NCBI RefSeq assembly: GCF_021300615.1 | Contig: NZ_JAJTMY010000002.1 | Location: 124,001-188,000 of the forward strand | Direction of reading: 5' to 3' | Origin: Helicobacter anatolicus | Lineage (GTDB): Bacteria; Campylobacterota; Campylobacteria; Campylobacterales; Helicobacteraceae | DNA length: 64,000 nt | Shown here: positions 47,188 to 57,872 of the stretch, piece by piece | Position numbering within the stretch: the first letter of the stretch is position 1 | How the letters are laid out: every line of letters begins with the position of its first letter | Made by a program: the position numbers and the translations under genes | Notes under the pieces: model-generated | Seen by the model: the letters and a program-made list of their open reading frames with translations, nothing else | Databases searched by the model: none | What the model was told of the DNA's origin: nothing

Positions 47188-49050
47188 TTAATAAACCACA
47201 TTTACACGCTCATTATTGGGGATATTGAGATTGAGGAAGGATTCCAAAGTATAAGTACCATAGCCATCGATAAAAATGGCTTTGTTTTTATCTTCTAAAA
47301 TCTTTAATTCTGCTTCTTTATCAATTTCTACCACACAGAGGATATCTTCACAGGAAAATAGCTTATCTTTGACAAGCTCTTCTAGTGGGATATGTAAAGG
47401 CTTTCCTGCAAAGAGTGCAAGATTCCTAGCAATATCAGAAGGAGTGATATTGGCACTATGAGGGATGATACTTCCCTCATCACTTAGTCTTGCTTTTTCT
47501 CTTAGAGAATACACACGATAGCCTATATCTACACTAAATTCCTCACCACTTTCACCCCTTAGCTTCTCTCCTGCACGATTTACCCTCTCAATCGTAATGT
47601 CGCTAATCTTTGGCTTGCTTCTACCTAACTCATTTCTAACAAAATCATAGGCTATTTTATTTTTATCTTCTTTGATCTCTTCAGGGAGTTGCACTAGGAT
47701 AAATTTGCGATTCCCTCCATCTTCTGCATTAAGCTCCATTACTGCTTGTGCAGTTGTTCCGCTTCCTGCAAAGAAGTCAAGAATGAGATCAGAATCCTTG
47801 TTTGTTGAGTGATTGAGAATTGTTTTGATAAATTCCACACCTTTTGGATAAGAAAAATATTCAACCATATTAAGCTTAATCAAATCTTTTGTAGCTCTTT
47901 GATTCATAAAAAGATTATTTGTAAAAACAAGTGAATCAAAGGTTTTAAGATTAGTCTTTAAATCTTTTAAATATCTTTTATAAATAAATCCTCTTTCATC
48001 TTCTCTATGCTCTTTTTTAAAGCAAATTCGCCCCTCATCAATATGTTTTTGTATTGTATTTTTTGAAAAACGCCAAAACATTCCCTTAGGTGGATAGTCA
48101 ATTTTTCCTGTATAGGGATTTTCTACTGCGAAATAACCTGTCTCTATATTGCCACTTTTTGCACTTGGATCAGTACTGATCCAAGTGCCATTTGGATCAT
48201 TATCTGGATTTTTATATTTACTTAAATCTTTTTGTCCTCCAAGTAGGTTAGCTGATTCTTTATTTTTTGCATAACAGAGCAAAAATTCGTGCTGATAATT
48301 AATGCCTATTTTTGCGTCATTTGTCGTGCTTTTTGTCTTCCGTATAAAATCTCCTACAAAATTCTCCTCACCAAAAATCTCATCACACAGAATCTTAAGG
48401 TTAGCCTGTTCGTTATCATCAATAGAGATAAAAATCACTCCATCCTCACGGAGCAAATCTCTAGAAAGTTTAAGGCGTGGGAGCATAAAGCTAAGCCATC
48501 CACTATGACTTCTTGAACCCGTGATATTTCTAAAAGTTTGAAGTGTTTTACTCTCTATTTCATTACCCTCTTCATCAATCTCAAGTAATCCCACTTCACG
48601 CAAGATTTTCTTGTAGTCTTTTCTAAAATCATCAGGATAGATGAAATTTTCGCTCTTGGTGTTATAGGGCGGGTCAATATAGATCATTTTAATCTTTTCA
48701 TAATAGGCAGACTTGAGGATTTTTAGCACATCAAGATTATCACCGATGATGACTGAATTCTCTGTCAATTCTCTTTCTTTTCCTATCTCTACTTCTTCTT
48801 TTAGCTCATATTCTACTGGTGTGGTGTAGAGAGTATTGGCTAAGCCTTTGCCTGTGAAAGTGAGCTCATAGCCTTGAGTGTTGGAGTGAGAATCAAGTCC
48901 TAAAAGCATAGCAAGAGCTTTGAGATTGACTTGCCCCTCACTTAGAGTGTTAGGGAAGTGTTTTTCTAGTATGGATTTTAGAGGATTATTTTCTTTCGTG
49001 CTATCGATGATATTTAGTCCATTTTGTTGTGCTTTTTGCTTATCTATCAT
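47188..49050 (-). CDS. Type III restriction-modification methyltransferase, locus A (ModA)
   Basis: A 620-residue N6-adenine methyltransferase of the beta class, giving the modification half of a Type III system. DPPY lies at 126-129 and the SAM motif DFFAGSGTTAQAV near 420-432, so catalytic motif precedes SAM motif, as in Mod proteins. The region between them (about 230-400) is the target-recognition part. The 282 bases at 47959-48240, inside it, match ModB2 at 57437-57718 with about twenty differences. It overlaps ResA by 4 bases and is last in its operon. The frame is intact, with no tract. Confidence 0.92.
   Translation of the reverse strand: MIDKQKAQQNGLNIIDSTKENNPLKSILEKHFPNTLSEGQVNLKALAMLLGLDSHSNTQGYELTFTGKGLANTLYTTPVEYELKEEVEIGKERELTENSVIIGDNLDVLKILKSAYYEKIKMIYIDPPYNTKSENFIYPDDFRKDYKKILREVGLLEIDEEGNEIESKTLQTFRNITGSRSHSGWLSFMLPRLKLSRDLLREDGVIFISIDDNEQANLKILCDEIFGEENFVGDFIRKTKSTTNDAKIGINYQHEFLLCYAKNKESANLLGGQKDLSKYKNPDNDPNGTWISTDPSAKSGNIETGYFAVENPYTGKIDYPPKGMFWRFSKNTIQKHIDEGRICFKKEHREDERGFIYKRYLKDLKTNLKTFDSLVFTNNLFMNQRATKDLIKLNMVEYFSYPKGVEFIKTILNHSTNKDSDLILDFFAGSGTTAQAVMELNAEDGGNRKFILVQLPEEIKEDKNKIAYDFVRNELGRSKPKISDITIERVNRAGEKLRGESGEEFSVDIGYRVYSLREKARLSDEGSIIPHSANITPSDIARNLALFAGKPLHIPLEELVKDKLFSCEDILCVVEIDKEAELKILEDKNKAIFIDGYGTYTLESFLNLNIPNNERVNVVY
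47959..48240 (-). repeat. Target-recognition repeat shared with ModB2
   Basis: Aligns gap-free (offset 9478) with 57437-57718 with roughly twenty mismatches, about 93% by eye. Outside these limits ModA and ModB2 diverge much more. It is the signature of exchange of a specificity segment between two loci. Confidence 0.85.
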
Positions 49051-51967
49051 TTATTCTCTCCTTGAGTGGTGATGTTTTGAAGTAAATTTGTAAGATTTTG
49101 TTTATTGATGCGTGTTTTGAAGTAGATCTTCACATTCTTATTCTCTTTTTTGTTCAAATACTCTTGCAATTTTTCAAAAAACTTCTTAGCATAATCAATC
49201 TTCTTTTGTTCTGTGGGTGGGATATCCCTCTCACTCTCATAGCCTTTTGTTTCACAAACAAGGAAGATTTTTTGATTATCTTGAGTATTAATAAGATAGG
49301 CAAAGTCTGGCTCATAGTTTTTGTAAGGTGTAGGGATAGAGAATTTGGGGAGTTTGGCATAGACTTGGATTGTGAGGTTATTGATCTGTTTAGGATCTTG
49401 TGTGATGGCTGTAAGCTCAATTTGACTATCATAAACAACATTTTCATAGAGATAATTTTCTGGAGGTTTATGCTCTTTGTTAATATATCGCCCTAGTTTT
49501 TCACAAAGAATATTCCCTTTTGGATTGCCTTGTAAATCATAGAGCAAATCTTCACTGCTAACTTGAGTTTGAATAAAATCATAAGAGATACTTTGAATAA
49601 TGCTGGAGTGGATTTCATCTTTAATAATGGTTTTGAGTTCTTGGAAAGATTGCTTAGGGTTTGTAAAGAATTTGTTTTTATCGAGAGCTTGATAGACTTG
49701 AAGCAAAAAGTTAAGAGGGAGTTTTTCGCTCTTTGCAAACTCAATGAAGTTATTCATTAATAATGACTTATCTGTGTAAAGCTTGGTAGATAGCACTTCT
49801 TCTTTAGTATTTTTGATTTTACTAGTTTGGGAATTATAAGTCTTGGAAATAAGGGTGGTAGTTTCTTCAAGAATAGAGAGGGAATTAAAAGTCTTACTGA
49901 TATTATCCACAAGCTCTTTAGTTTGAATATCTTTGTAGATGATTTGTGCTTTTTGATTGATACTTTTCCATAGAGTAGAAAACTCTTTTGCAAGTTCTTT
50001 TCGTATCCCTGCTGTGAGTTTTTTTCTATTGGCATCATTGGTTTGCTTGTGTTTATTAGAAGAGGGCTTAAAGAAATTGAAGATGGCATCAAAAGTTTCT
50101 TTGTCAAAGATTTGCAAAAACACATTTTCATTTTCTTGGAGTATTGGAAAAATGGGCTTGGTGCAAGCAATTTTATCACTACACTCATCACTATCTACAG
50201 CTCCCATCTCCTTAAGTTTAATAATAAATTGCATTGCTTTGAATTTATTTTTGATGATTTTTTCTAATGCTTCCAGTTGGATTGTTTGCCCATTGAAGGT
50301 AAAACTTGTGTCCTCAATCTCCTTTTGTAGCTCTTCGATGAACAATCCCTCTTCTCCACTAATAAGCACATCAAGAGCATTGATATCATAGAAGAGATTG
50401 TCATTTTCATTGCAATAGTGATGTGTGATTCTTTTTCCCTCTTGATTGACTGCAAGTCTTAACCCTCTTCCGATTTGCTGATGACGGCTTGTAGAAGTGG
50501 TAGAGCTTGCAAGTTTAACAAGAGTAAAAATATTGGGATTATCCCACCCTTCTTGCAAAGCCCAAACGCTAAAAATAAATTTTAGAGGGATTTTGATAGA
50601 GAGAAGCTTTTCTTTTTCTTCTAGAATAAGTTTTACTCCTTCAGCTTCTTTATCATCTTTTGTTCCCTTATCCCCACTAAAATATCCCTCTGCGACACAA
50701 AGTTCATTTTTATCATTAAAATCTTTGGCTAGATAGGATTTGTATTCTTCTGAGAGGTTGGACTTTGCAAGAATTTGGTTTCGTTTTTGAATATAAAGTT
50801 TTTCAAAGGTAGTTTTAATTTTTGGGTTTTCTCCTCTAAAATCATCAATGTGAGGAATAAAGAATAAACAAAGCGCTTTTATTCCTTTTTTAAAAAGTTT
50901 TTCTTCTTTTTCAAAATGCAAATCTATGGCTTTGGCAATGAGATTTGAGATTTGAGAATCATCTAGCTCATAAGAAGTAGAGAGTTTATGGACTTCTTCA
51001 CTATTGCTTAGAATGATAGAATTTGCTTTACCTCTAAGAATTTCTTTGCCCTTCCATTGTGGATAACGTAATTTCTCTCCAATATCATCCCCAAAAGATA
51101 CACTTGCTTTATGAGTGATATTTTCAAGCATATAAGAAAAGGTAGCGTATTTTTCTTTAGGGTGGCTTGAGATAAGTTTAGGGGTGAGTGTATTTTCATA
51201 GAGAGTATGGACATTGATTTGCTTAACAAGGTATTCTCTAAAAGCACTAATACTATCAAGACAATAAATAAGATTGCTTAGATTGTGGGGTTCTTCTGTG
51301 GGGAATGTAGCACCAAAGCGAAAATAAAGCGTTTGAAAACTTTGAAATACCTTATCAAACTCCTCACCTTTAAGCAAATGAGGCTCATCAATAAAGCAAA
51401 TGGGTTTAAGATTGATGATATTATCTAATATTGTGTTGTTGTTAAAAACTTTTTCATTTTGGCGTCGTAAAAGATTTAGTTTATTATCCCCCCCCCTTTA
51501 TCGACAGAACTATTTGTAAGAATCAATACAGAGAGTTCATTTTCATTTTTAATGTAGCCATTGATAATTTGGCTCAAGGATTTTTCATTATTATAATAAT
51601 AGGCTTTAAGATGCTTGGAATATTGAGTATAAAAATACTCTTTTGTAAGATTGATATTTTGCTTAACAGATTCAGCAATAGCCTTACGCGGGACAAAAAT
51701 AATAAATTTATTTTGAAAATAATGTTTGTGGAGTTCAAAAATCGTATTGAGATAGGTAAAAGTTTTGCCCGTCCCTGTTTCCATCAAAATATCAATATTT
51801 TTTCTATTGCTTAGATTTTGCATAGGTTGAGGGTTTTGCGTATAAAAAGCCTTAAAACACTCCCGCAAACTTTCAGCATCATGGGTACTAAAGTCAAAAT
51901 TTTTTAGAAGTGTAATGATGTTATTAATACAATCTTGTTGATACTTTTGTGTTTCAAAAATCATCAA
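49047..51967 (-). pseudogene. Type III restriction endonuclease subunit, locus A, phase-OFF by G9 tract
   Basis: A Res subunit read in two frames. The first 163 residues (start 51967) include the Walker A motif METGTGKT (63-70) and end just after the G9 tract at 51488-51496 (GGG GGG GGG ATA ATA AAC stop). With ten G the frame opens into the rest without a stop, giving a 973-residue protein. That part starts with DNKLNL and includes the helicase motif CFIDEPHLL, QQIGRGLRLAV and a C-terminal PD-(D/E)xK nuclease (EPDFAYLI then CETKGYE). So the gene looks intact but phase-variable, and is OFF here. Each gene half is free of other damage. A homopolymer sequencing error is the alternative. res precedes mod, the reverse of the usual order. 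Confidence 0.88.
51488..51496 (-). repeat. Poly-G tract (G9) in resA
   Basis: Nine consecutive G on the coding strand, right at the frame break. A tract of 10 (or 7, 13) restores the frame; slipped-strand mispairing is the usual cause in Helicobacter and Campylobacter. Confidence 0.9.
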
Positions 51968-52198
51968 ATACCTTAGTTTTATGATTTAATGGGATTGAAA
52001 ATTCTATCTCATTTTTTCTCTTTTTACACAATAAAACACTTTATATTTTTTCTCGTGATTGATGTTTTTATAGATTAAAATTCGAGATTTTTTGGGTTTT
52101 TATTATATAAACTTGCTCAAATTATATCTAAACTTAAATTTTATTGATGGAGTTTTTTATATTGTTTTAAGTCAAAATGATTAATTTTAGTTTTCTTT

Positions 52199-52224
52199 AG
52201 GCTTAGAGTTTTTCTGCTAAGCCT
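52199..52224. other. Hairpin downstream of resB
   Basis: AGGCTTAG and CTAAGCCT form an eight-base-pair stem with a 10-base loop about 30 bases beyond the resB stop. No U-run follows on the minus strand, so it is only a possible terminator or transcript-end stabiliser. The rest of the 51968-52251 gap is AT-rich with no gene. Confidence 0.45.
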
Positions 52225-52251
52225 TAGATCTTTGATAATTTAAAATATTTT

Positions 52252-54798
52252 TTATTTTTCTCTAAAAAAATCATTAAAGGCATCAATAAATTTTTGATTT
52301 TTTCCAACTTTTTTTTCTATAAAAAATGGTAGAGAGTAAAGAGTGAGTTTTTTATCTTCAGCTTGCATTTTTTTATTTTGGATAGTTTGCAAAAATTCTT
52401 CTTTCCAAGCATCTTGTGTGGTTAAATGCCCACCTTTTGCCTCAAAAAAACATTCAATGCTTAAAAACTTATCATTTTCATTTTTCTTTTTTCCAAAGAA
52501 AATAAAATCAGGTTCAAAACCTTGTCCATAAGTTGAGCCTTCGCGATTATCAAAGAGTTTAAATTCTTCGAATCCATCGTTTCTCACAATAAACCATTGC
52601 GAAAAAACTGCATTAATTTTCTCTTTATTTCCTTCAATAAAATTCAAAAACTCTTTTTCTAAACCACTATCATGACTTAAGTTATGATAATAAAGCCACT
52701 CAAAATTATCTGAATCTAAATTTAAATTAGTGACATCTTTTTCTTCTGACTTAAAAATTACTCGTTCCCCTAAATTTAGCCTATAGGCTTTAAATTCTGT
52801 CACTTCGTATTCTTGCTTGATTTCTTCTTTTATCTTTTTAAAATTCTCTAGAATAAATTTTGCAATTTCTAAATTATTTTCTGTGTTAAAAACTTGTTTT
52901 TTTGAAAATGAAAAATCAATATTTTTTAAATAATTCTCTATAAACTCATTTTTACTTTTAACATTAAAATTTTCATTAATTTCTTTAAAGCCTAATCCAA
53001 GCATATTCATTGCCTTAAGAAAAAATTTTGTAGGAATGCGATTTAGTTTTGCAAGCTCTTGAAAGTTGCGTTCTTCTTTTATCTCTTTAAATTGTTCTTC
53101 ACTTTCTTTGATTCCTTTAGCAAATAATGGAATATTTCTTTTGATTTTTTGCTTCATTTCCTCTTTTGTGATCTCAAAATGTTTCAAATCCTGCTTTTTA
53201 ATTCGTTTATTTTTTGCATAATAAATTTTATTGTCTTTGATAATATGTTCTAGTTTTTTGTTTGGGGTAAGATTAATGCATCTTTTTTTGTTTTCAAATG
53301 AAAGTCCTTGATCCCTCATGCTTTTATTAAGATTTTTGATAAATTCTACTTCATTTAGCGTGTGATAGCTTAACCTCTCTAACATACTTAATTCATTATC
53401 TAAATCATTGTCAAATTTTCTTTTATAGGTTAAATCTGGAGCAAACTCGTTAGTTTTGAAAGGATAGTATCTTGCTCCTCTTCCTATGAGTTGAGCTTCT
53501 TTTGTTGTAACGGCTCCGCTTGTTTTATTTCCAAGTCTTACGATATCAAAAAGATTGAGCACATCCCAGCCTTCATTTAGTTTATCCACAGTAAAAATTA
53601 CTCTCACTTGATTATGAGAATCTTCCAAAGAATTTAAAAGAATTTGATTTTTTTCAAGTTCTTTTTCATCATTTGTATTAAGAATGTAGGTTTGTTTGAA
53701 ATTATTTTTAAGATAATTGACAATATTTTCTAAATATGCTTCTTTAAACTCTTTTTGAAAAAACTCTAAACTTTTTGCAAAAAGCTCACTCTCCCTTGAA
53801 TCAGTGCTTTTGTAAAAATTATCAATCATGCGTATATCAAGATTGTCTAAAAATTCTAAAAAAACCTCTTGATTTGCCTCTGAAGTTTTGATAGCTTCGC
53901 TTTTAAAAAGAATTACAGGTTTCAAAGCGATTTGATATTTTTGGGCAAGAAGCTCTCTATAAAGACTTAAAAGAATCCCACCTAAGAAGCGATCTTGCAG
54001 GCTTTTATTTTCATATTTCATCACAAAAATACGCTTAGAATATCCATCTTTGCAAAATTTTGCTAAATTATATTCATAGATGATTTTATCTCTATACTTC
54101 TTTAAAACATTGTCATCTCTTGGGATTGTTGCACTAAATTCAAACATTAAATTTTCTTTATGGCTTTCAAAAGCTCTTTTGGTAATGGCTTCCCATCCTT
54201 CTTTTTTCTCTTGTTCTTCTTTATTTTGTTTTTTTGTGTCGGCATTTAAATGATGTGCCTCATCTGCTAAAAAAACTAATTTTCTATCCTTAAAATCTTC
54301 AAAACTCAAAGCATTTTCTCTTTCATATTTTAAAAGCGAAAAAAGAGATTGGATCGTAGTAAAATAAAGATTGATGCATCCTTCTTTGCTTTCAAAAAGA
54401 TTATGGATTACATTAATCTCTACATGAGAAGAATTAACAACAATCGGATTTTTAAAAAGATATTTACTTGAAGTTTTGTCTGCAAAATTTGCTTTTGTTT
54501 TTTCTACGATAGTTGTTTTATCCACAAAGAAAATAAAATCCCTATAACCTCTTTTGTAGCAATCAAGAATTAATGCTGCCATCATAAGAGTTTTTCCACT
54601 CCCTGTGGCCATATTAAACATCAAATGTCTTTCTTTAATACTTTCAAAGTTTGCAAGATAATATTTAAGTGCCTCTTCTTGATAAATTCTAAGTTCTTTA
54701 CTTAGATTTTCTTTAATATACGCAGGGATCTTAAGATCCTTCAATCCTCTTTTTCCAAATTCTTCTGTAAGCTTTTCATATAATTTTTTATCACTCAT
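52252..54798 (-). CDS. Type III restriction endonuclease subunit, locus B (ResB)
   Basis: An 848-residue Res subunit, intact. It has the superfamily 2 helicase motifs MATGSGKT (63-70), DEAHH at 179-183 and SATIPRD, a helicase C-terminal core with QLIGRGARYYPF, and a C-terminal nuclease domain (EPDFIFFG then CFFEAKGG, a PD-(D/E)xK site). In Type III systems Res translocates on DNA and cuts when two head-to-head unmethylated sites meet, and it needs Mod for site recognition. It is third in the mod2-mod1-res operon; the ATG shares a base with the mod1 stop (TAATG). Overall resemblance to ResA is low. Confidence 0.92.
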   Translation of the reverse strand: MSDKKLYEKLTEEFGKRGLKDLKIPAYIKENLSKELRIYQEEALKYYLANFESIKERHLMFNMATGSGKTLMMAALILDCYKRGYRDFIFFVDKTTIVEKTKANFADKTSSKYLFKNPIVVNSSHVEINVIHNLFESKEGCINLYFTTIQSLFSLLKYERENALSFEDFKDRKLVFLADEAHHLNADTKKQNKEEQEKKEGWEAITKRAFESHKENLMFEFSATIPRDDNVLKKYRDKIIYEYNLAKFCKDGYSKRIFVMKYENKSLQDRFLGGILLSLYRELLAQKYQIALKPVILFKSEAIKTSEANQEVFLEFLDNLDIRMIDNFYKSTDSRESELFAKSLEFFQKEFKEAYLENIVNYLKNNFKQTYILNTNDEKELEKNQILLNSLEDSHNQVRVIFTVDKLNEGWDVLNLFDIVRLGNKTSGAVTTKEAQLIGRGARYYPFKTNEFAPDLTYKRKFDNDLDNELSMLERLSYHTLNEVEFIKNLNKSMRDQGLSFENKKRCINLTPNKKLEHIIKDNKIYYAKNKRIKKQDLKHFEITKEEMKQKIKRNIPLFAKGIKESEEQFKEIKEERNFQELAKLNRIPTKFFLKAMNMLGLGFKEINENFNVKSKNEFIENYLKNIDFSFSKKQVFNTENNLEIAKFILENFKKIKEEIKQEYEVTEFKAYRLNLGERVIFKSEEKDVTNLNLDSDNFEWLYYHNLSHDSGLEKEFLNFIEGNKEKINAVFSQWFIVRNDGFEEFKLFDNREGSTYGQGFEPDFIFFGKKKNENDKFLSIECFFEAKGGHLTTQDAWKEEFLQTIQNKKMQAEDKKLTLYSLPFFIEKKVGKNQKFIDAFNDFFREK

Positions 54799-56768
54799 TA
54801 CTTATCCTCATAAAATATTCTATTTAACTCTATTACCTCTGTATCAATCTCATAGCTATTATCTTCAATATCTTCATAAGGGAGATAGTCCATATTAGAA
54901 TCTAAAATAAGCTTTAAGACTTCTTTTTTATTCTCTAAATCCAATTCTTTAAAATCTTTATCTTTAATTACATCTTCTAAATCCACTCGATAATCTAAAA
55001 ATGCTTTAGATTCTAAATCTTGATAGATTTTTTCTAGCTCTTTTTCATCTTTTGAGTTTTTTATTTTTTCTTTATAGAGGGCATTTAAAGGCATTAGCTC
55101 TGCATACACAAAGCTTCCTCCACCATTCCATTTCACTGCTTTAGAGATTCCTCCTTGCTCTCCATCTATTACTTTTTTAAGTCTTTCTTTGGTAATAGAT
55201 TCTATATAGTCCATTTGTTCAATGCCTATATATCTCCTATGCATCTTATGAGCAACGGCTAATGTAGTCCCACTCCCTGCAAAAAAATCCATAATAAGGT
55301 CGTTTTCATTGGTAGATATTTCGATTATTCTTTGAAGTAGGGCTTCGGGTTTGGGGGTAGCAAAAAGCTCTATTTTTTGATTTTCTTGTAAATTATCTTT
55401 TTCTTTATCAAGGGGGACAAGGAGCTCTACTTGCGAAGCGTCCCCCTTATCCCCCTTTTTATCCCCCAAACCCCCAGCACGCTGTTGATCTAAGAAAAGG
55501 GCTTTGATTTCACTATTCCCGCTGGTATGTAAATCCATAAAATTAGTATCAATAATTAGTTTTTCTCTTGGTTTTACCCAATATTCTATAGTGTTATTTT
55601 GATTTCTTCTTACAAATTCTAAATCATTGCCTCGATTTTTATGATATTCATAATATGACTTCAAATCATGAAAGTCTGATTGTTCAAAGTCCTTGTAATT
55701 TTGTAGAGCTTTTAATCCTCTACTTTTACTCCATTTCCACTGTCCCCTTGTGATATTTATACCATCTATTTCATATCTCATTGTTGGTCTGTTTGCATTA
55801 GAATACAATCCAGCCCACAACCCTGATTTTTGTTTTTCATTGGCTTCTTTAACATAAGGATTTGTGTAATAAAACTCAGAGCTTTTTTTATATACTAAAA
55901 TATATTCAAATCCAACATTTAAAGTTTTAATTTTTTCAAATTGTGAATTTAGACTTTTTGTACCTCTTTTAACAGCTATACAATTCACAAAATTCTCCCT
56001 CCCATATATCTCATCCATTAGCACTTTAAGGTAAGCTTGTTCATTATCATCACATTGTACAAATATCACTCCATCATCTTTTAAAAATTCTTTGGCTACT
56101 TCAAGGCGATTTTTCATAAAGGTAAGCCAAGTAGAATGATTGAATCTATCATTGTAATTAAAGCTATCATTGCCAGTGTTATAGGGTGGATCAATATAAA
56201 TAAGTTTAACTTGTTTGGCGTATTTACTTTTTAGAGAATGTAAGGCTAGGAGATTATTTCCCTTGATGAGGAGATTAGGGGAAGAGGAGAGTTGAGTTTG
56301 AAGATCTTGCTCACCAAAGGCTTGAAAATTTTGCAAAGCCTTTTTTGAAAAAAGCACATCGATTTCATCTTTTGCTAGAATCTCATGAAAAAATATTTCT
56401 TGTGATTTTTGCTCATCTTTGCTTTGACTTCCTTTGATTACTCCATCTTTAAAAGCAAAATTTAAAACCACTTCATTGCTAGATTTTAAAAAACCTTTTG
56501 TTTTAGTAGATAATCCGATTTTGCTTACATAACCTGTATAGCTTCCCCCTAAACTCTTAAGATCTAAAAAGTTTAAAAAATCATTGAGTTTAAAAATTAA
56601 GCTTAAAGAAGTTTGCATAAAAAAACGACTTTTAAATTCCTCTTGATATTTACTTTCTTCCAAAAGATATTTGAGTAAAACTTCATCATATTTTTGAGCT
56701 AAATTTCTCACCATTCCCAAAGTTTCAAAACGATTTTTTAAATCTTGTAATAAATAATCTTTTAGCAT
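54798..56768 (-). CDS. Type III methyltransferase, locus B copy 1 (ModB1), intact
   Basis: A 656-residue Mod. DPPY is at 193-196 and DFFAGSGTTLAVA near 495. The first 147 residues (MLKDYLLQDLKNRFETLG to KKALQNF) are identical to those of ModB2, and residues ~165-240 and ~485-620 are almost identical; only the target-recognition region (about 240-480) and the ~15-residue linker after 147 differ. There is no G tract: the linker reads QAFGEQDLQTQLSSSP. It starts 7 bases inside the end of mod2 with GGGGATAAG as ribosome site. So this copy should always be made, if the operon is transcribed, and should partner ResB. Confidence 0.93.
   Translation of the reverse strand: MLKDYLLQDLKNRFETLGMVRNLAQKYDEVLLKYLLEESKYQEEFKSRFFMQTSLSLIFKLNDFLNFLDLKSLGGSYTGYVSKIGLSTKTKGFLKSSNEVVLNFAFKDGVIKGSQSKDEQKSQEIFFHEILAKDEIDVLFSKKALQNFQAFGEQDLQTQLSSSPNLLIKGNNLLALHSLKSKYAKQVKLIYIDPPYNTGNDSFNYNDRFNHSTWLTFMKNRLEVAKEFLKDDGVIFVQCDDNEQAYLKVLMDEIYGRENFVNCIAVKRGTKSLNSQFEKIKTLNVGFEYILVYKKSSEFYYTNPYVKEANEKQKSGLWAGLYSNANRPTMRYEIDGINITRGQWKWSKSRGLKALQNYKDFEQSDFHDLKSYYEYHKNRGNDLEFVRRNQNNTIEYWVKPREKLIIDTNFMDLHTSGNSEIKALFLDQQRAGGLGDKKGDKGDASQVELLVPLDKEKDNLQENQKIELFATPKPEALLQRIIEISTNENDLIMDFFAGSGTTLAVAHKMHRRYIGIEQMDYIESITKERLKKVIDGEQGGISKAVKWNGGGSFVYAELMPLNALYKEKIKNSKDEKELEKIYQDLESKAFLDYRVDLEDVIKDKDFKELDLENKKEVLKLILDSNMDYLPYEDIEDNSYEIDTEVIELNRIFYEDK
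54871..55304 (-). repeat. C-terminal mod direct repeat, copy in modB1
   Basis: Matches 56841-57274 (offset 1970) with only a few differences. It covers the FFAGSG motif and the C-terminus. Confidence 0.85.
56026..56261 (-). repeat. 236-bp catalytic-core direct repeat, copy in modB1
   Basis: Matches 57873-58108 (offset 1847), identical by eye. It codes for the core around DPPY and up to the specificity region. Confidence 0.85.
56325..56768 (-). repeat. 444-bp direct repeat, copy in modB1
   Basis: The first 444 coding bases of modB1. Identical by eye to 58287-58730 (offset 1962). It codes for the N-terminal domain, ends at the divergent linker, and lies 2 kb from its twin. Confidence 0.9.
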
Positions 56769-56840
56769 TGCTTATCCCCATAAAATTTTTCATTCAAAGC
56801 GATCACTTCTTGAGAGACTTGGTAAGTCATATCTTTGATC

Positions 56841-57274
56841 TCTTCATAAGGGAGATAGTCCATATTAGAATCTAAAATAAGCTTTAAGACTTCTTTTTTA
56901 TTCTCTAAATCTAGATCTTTAAAATCTTTATCTTTAATTACATCTTCTAAATCCACTCGATAATCTAAAAATGCTTTAGATTCTAAATCTTGATAGATTT
57001 TTTCTAGCTCTTTTTCATCTTTTGAGTTTTCTATTTTTTCTTTATAGAGGGCATTTAAAGGCATTAGCTCTGCATAGATAAAGCTTCCTCCACCGCTCCA
57101 TTTCACTGCTTTAGAGATTCCTCCTTGCTCTCCATCTATTACTTTTTTAAGTCTTTCTTTGGTAATAGATTCTATATAGTCCATTTGTTCAATCCCTATA
57201 TATCTTCTATGCATCTTATGAGCCACTGCTAATGTAGTCCCGCTACCTGCAAAAAAATCCATAATGAGGTCGTT
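56841..57274 (-). repeat. C-terminal mod direct repeat, copy in modB2
   Basis: Twin of 54871-55304. With the other shared blocks it brackets the specificity region, which is then free to be exchanged. Confidence 0.85.
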
Positions 57275-57436
57275 AGAGTTTGTGCTTACTTCTATAATTC
57301 TTTTTAATAGAGATTCTGGTTTAGGATATTTAAAATTCTCTACAAATCCTAATGGAATAGCTTCTTTTGTAGCTACTTGATTCATATATTCATTGTTTGC
57401 AAATTCTAAAGTATCAAAAGTTTTTAATGTTGTTTT

Positions 57437-57718
57437 TAAATCCTTTAAATATCTTTTATAAATAAATCCTCTTTCATCTTCTCTATGCTCTTTTTTAAAG
57501 CAAATTCGCCCCTCATCAATATGTTTTTGCATTGTATTTTTTGAAAAAATCCAAAATCTCCCATCTGGCGGATAGTCAATTTTTCCTGTATAGGGATTTT
57601 CTACTGCGAAATAACCTGTCTCTATATTGCCACTTTTTGCACTTGGATTATCGCTGATCCAAGCGCCATTTGGATCGTTATCTGGATTTTTATATTTACT
57701 TAAATCTTTTTGACCACC
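57437..57718 (-). repeat. Target-recognition repeat shared with ModA
   Basis: Partner of 47959-48240; see that entry. It sits inside the ModB2 specificity region, which in ModB1 is unrelated. Confidence 0.85.
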
Positions 57719-57872
57719 TAATAAGCAAATTTTTGATTTATCTTTTGCAAAACACAAACAGTTTTCATGCTGAATATTAATGCCCGTTTTAGCATCATTT
57801 GTTGTCGATTTTGTTTTTCGTATAAAATCTCCCACAAAATTCTCCCTCCCAAAAATTTCATCCATCAACACC

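Noticed and set aside
54798-56768. Possible phase variation of modB1
   Set aside because: The linker where modB2 has its G11 tract has ordinary mixed sequence in modB1 and the frame is intact.
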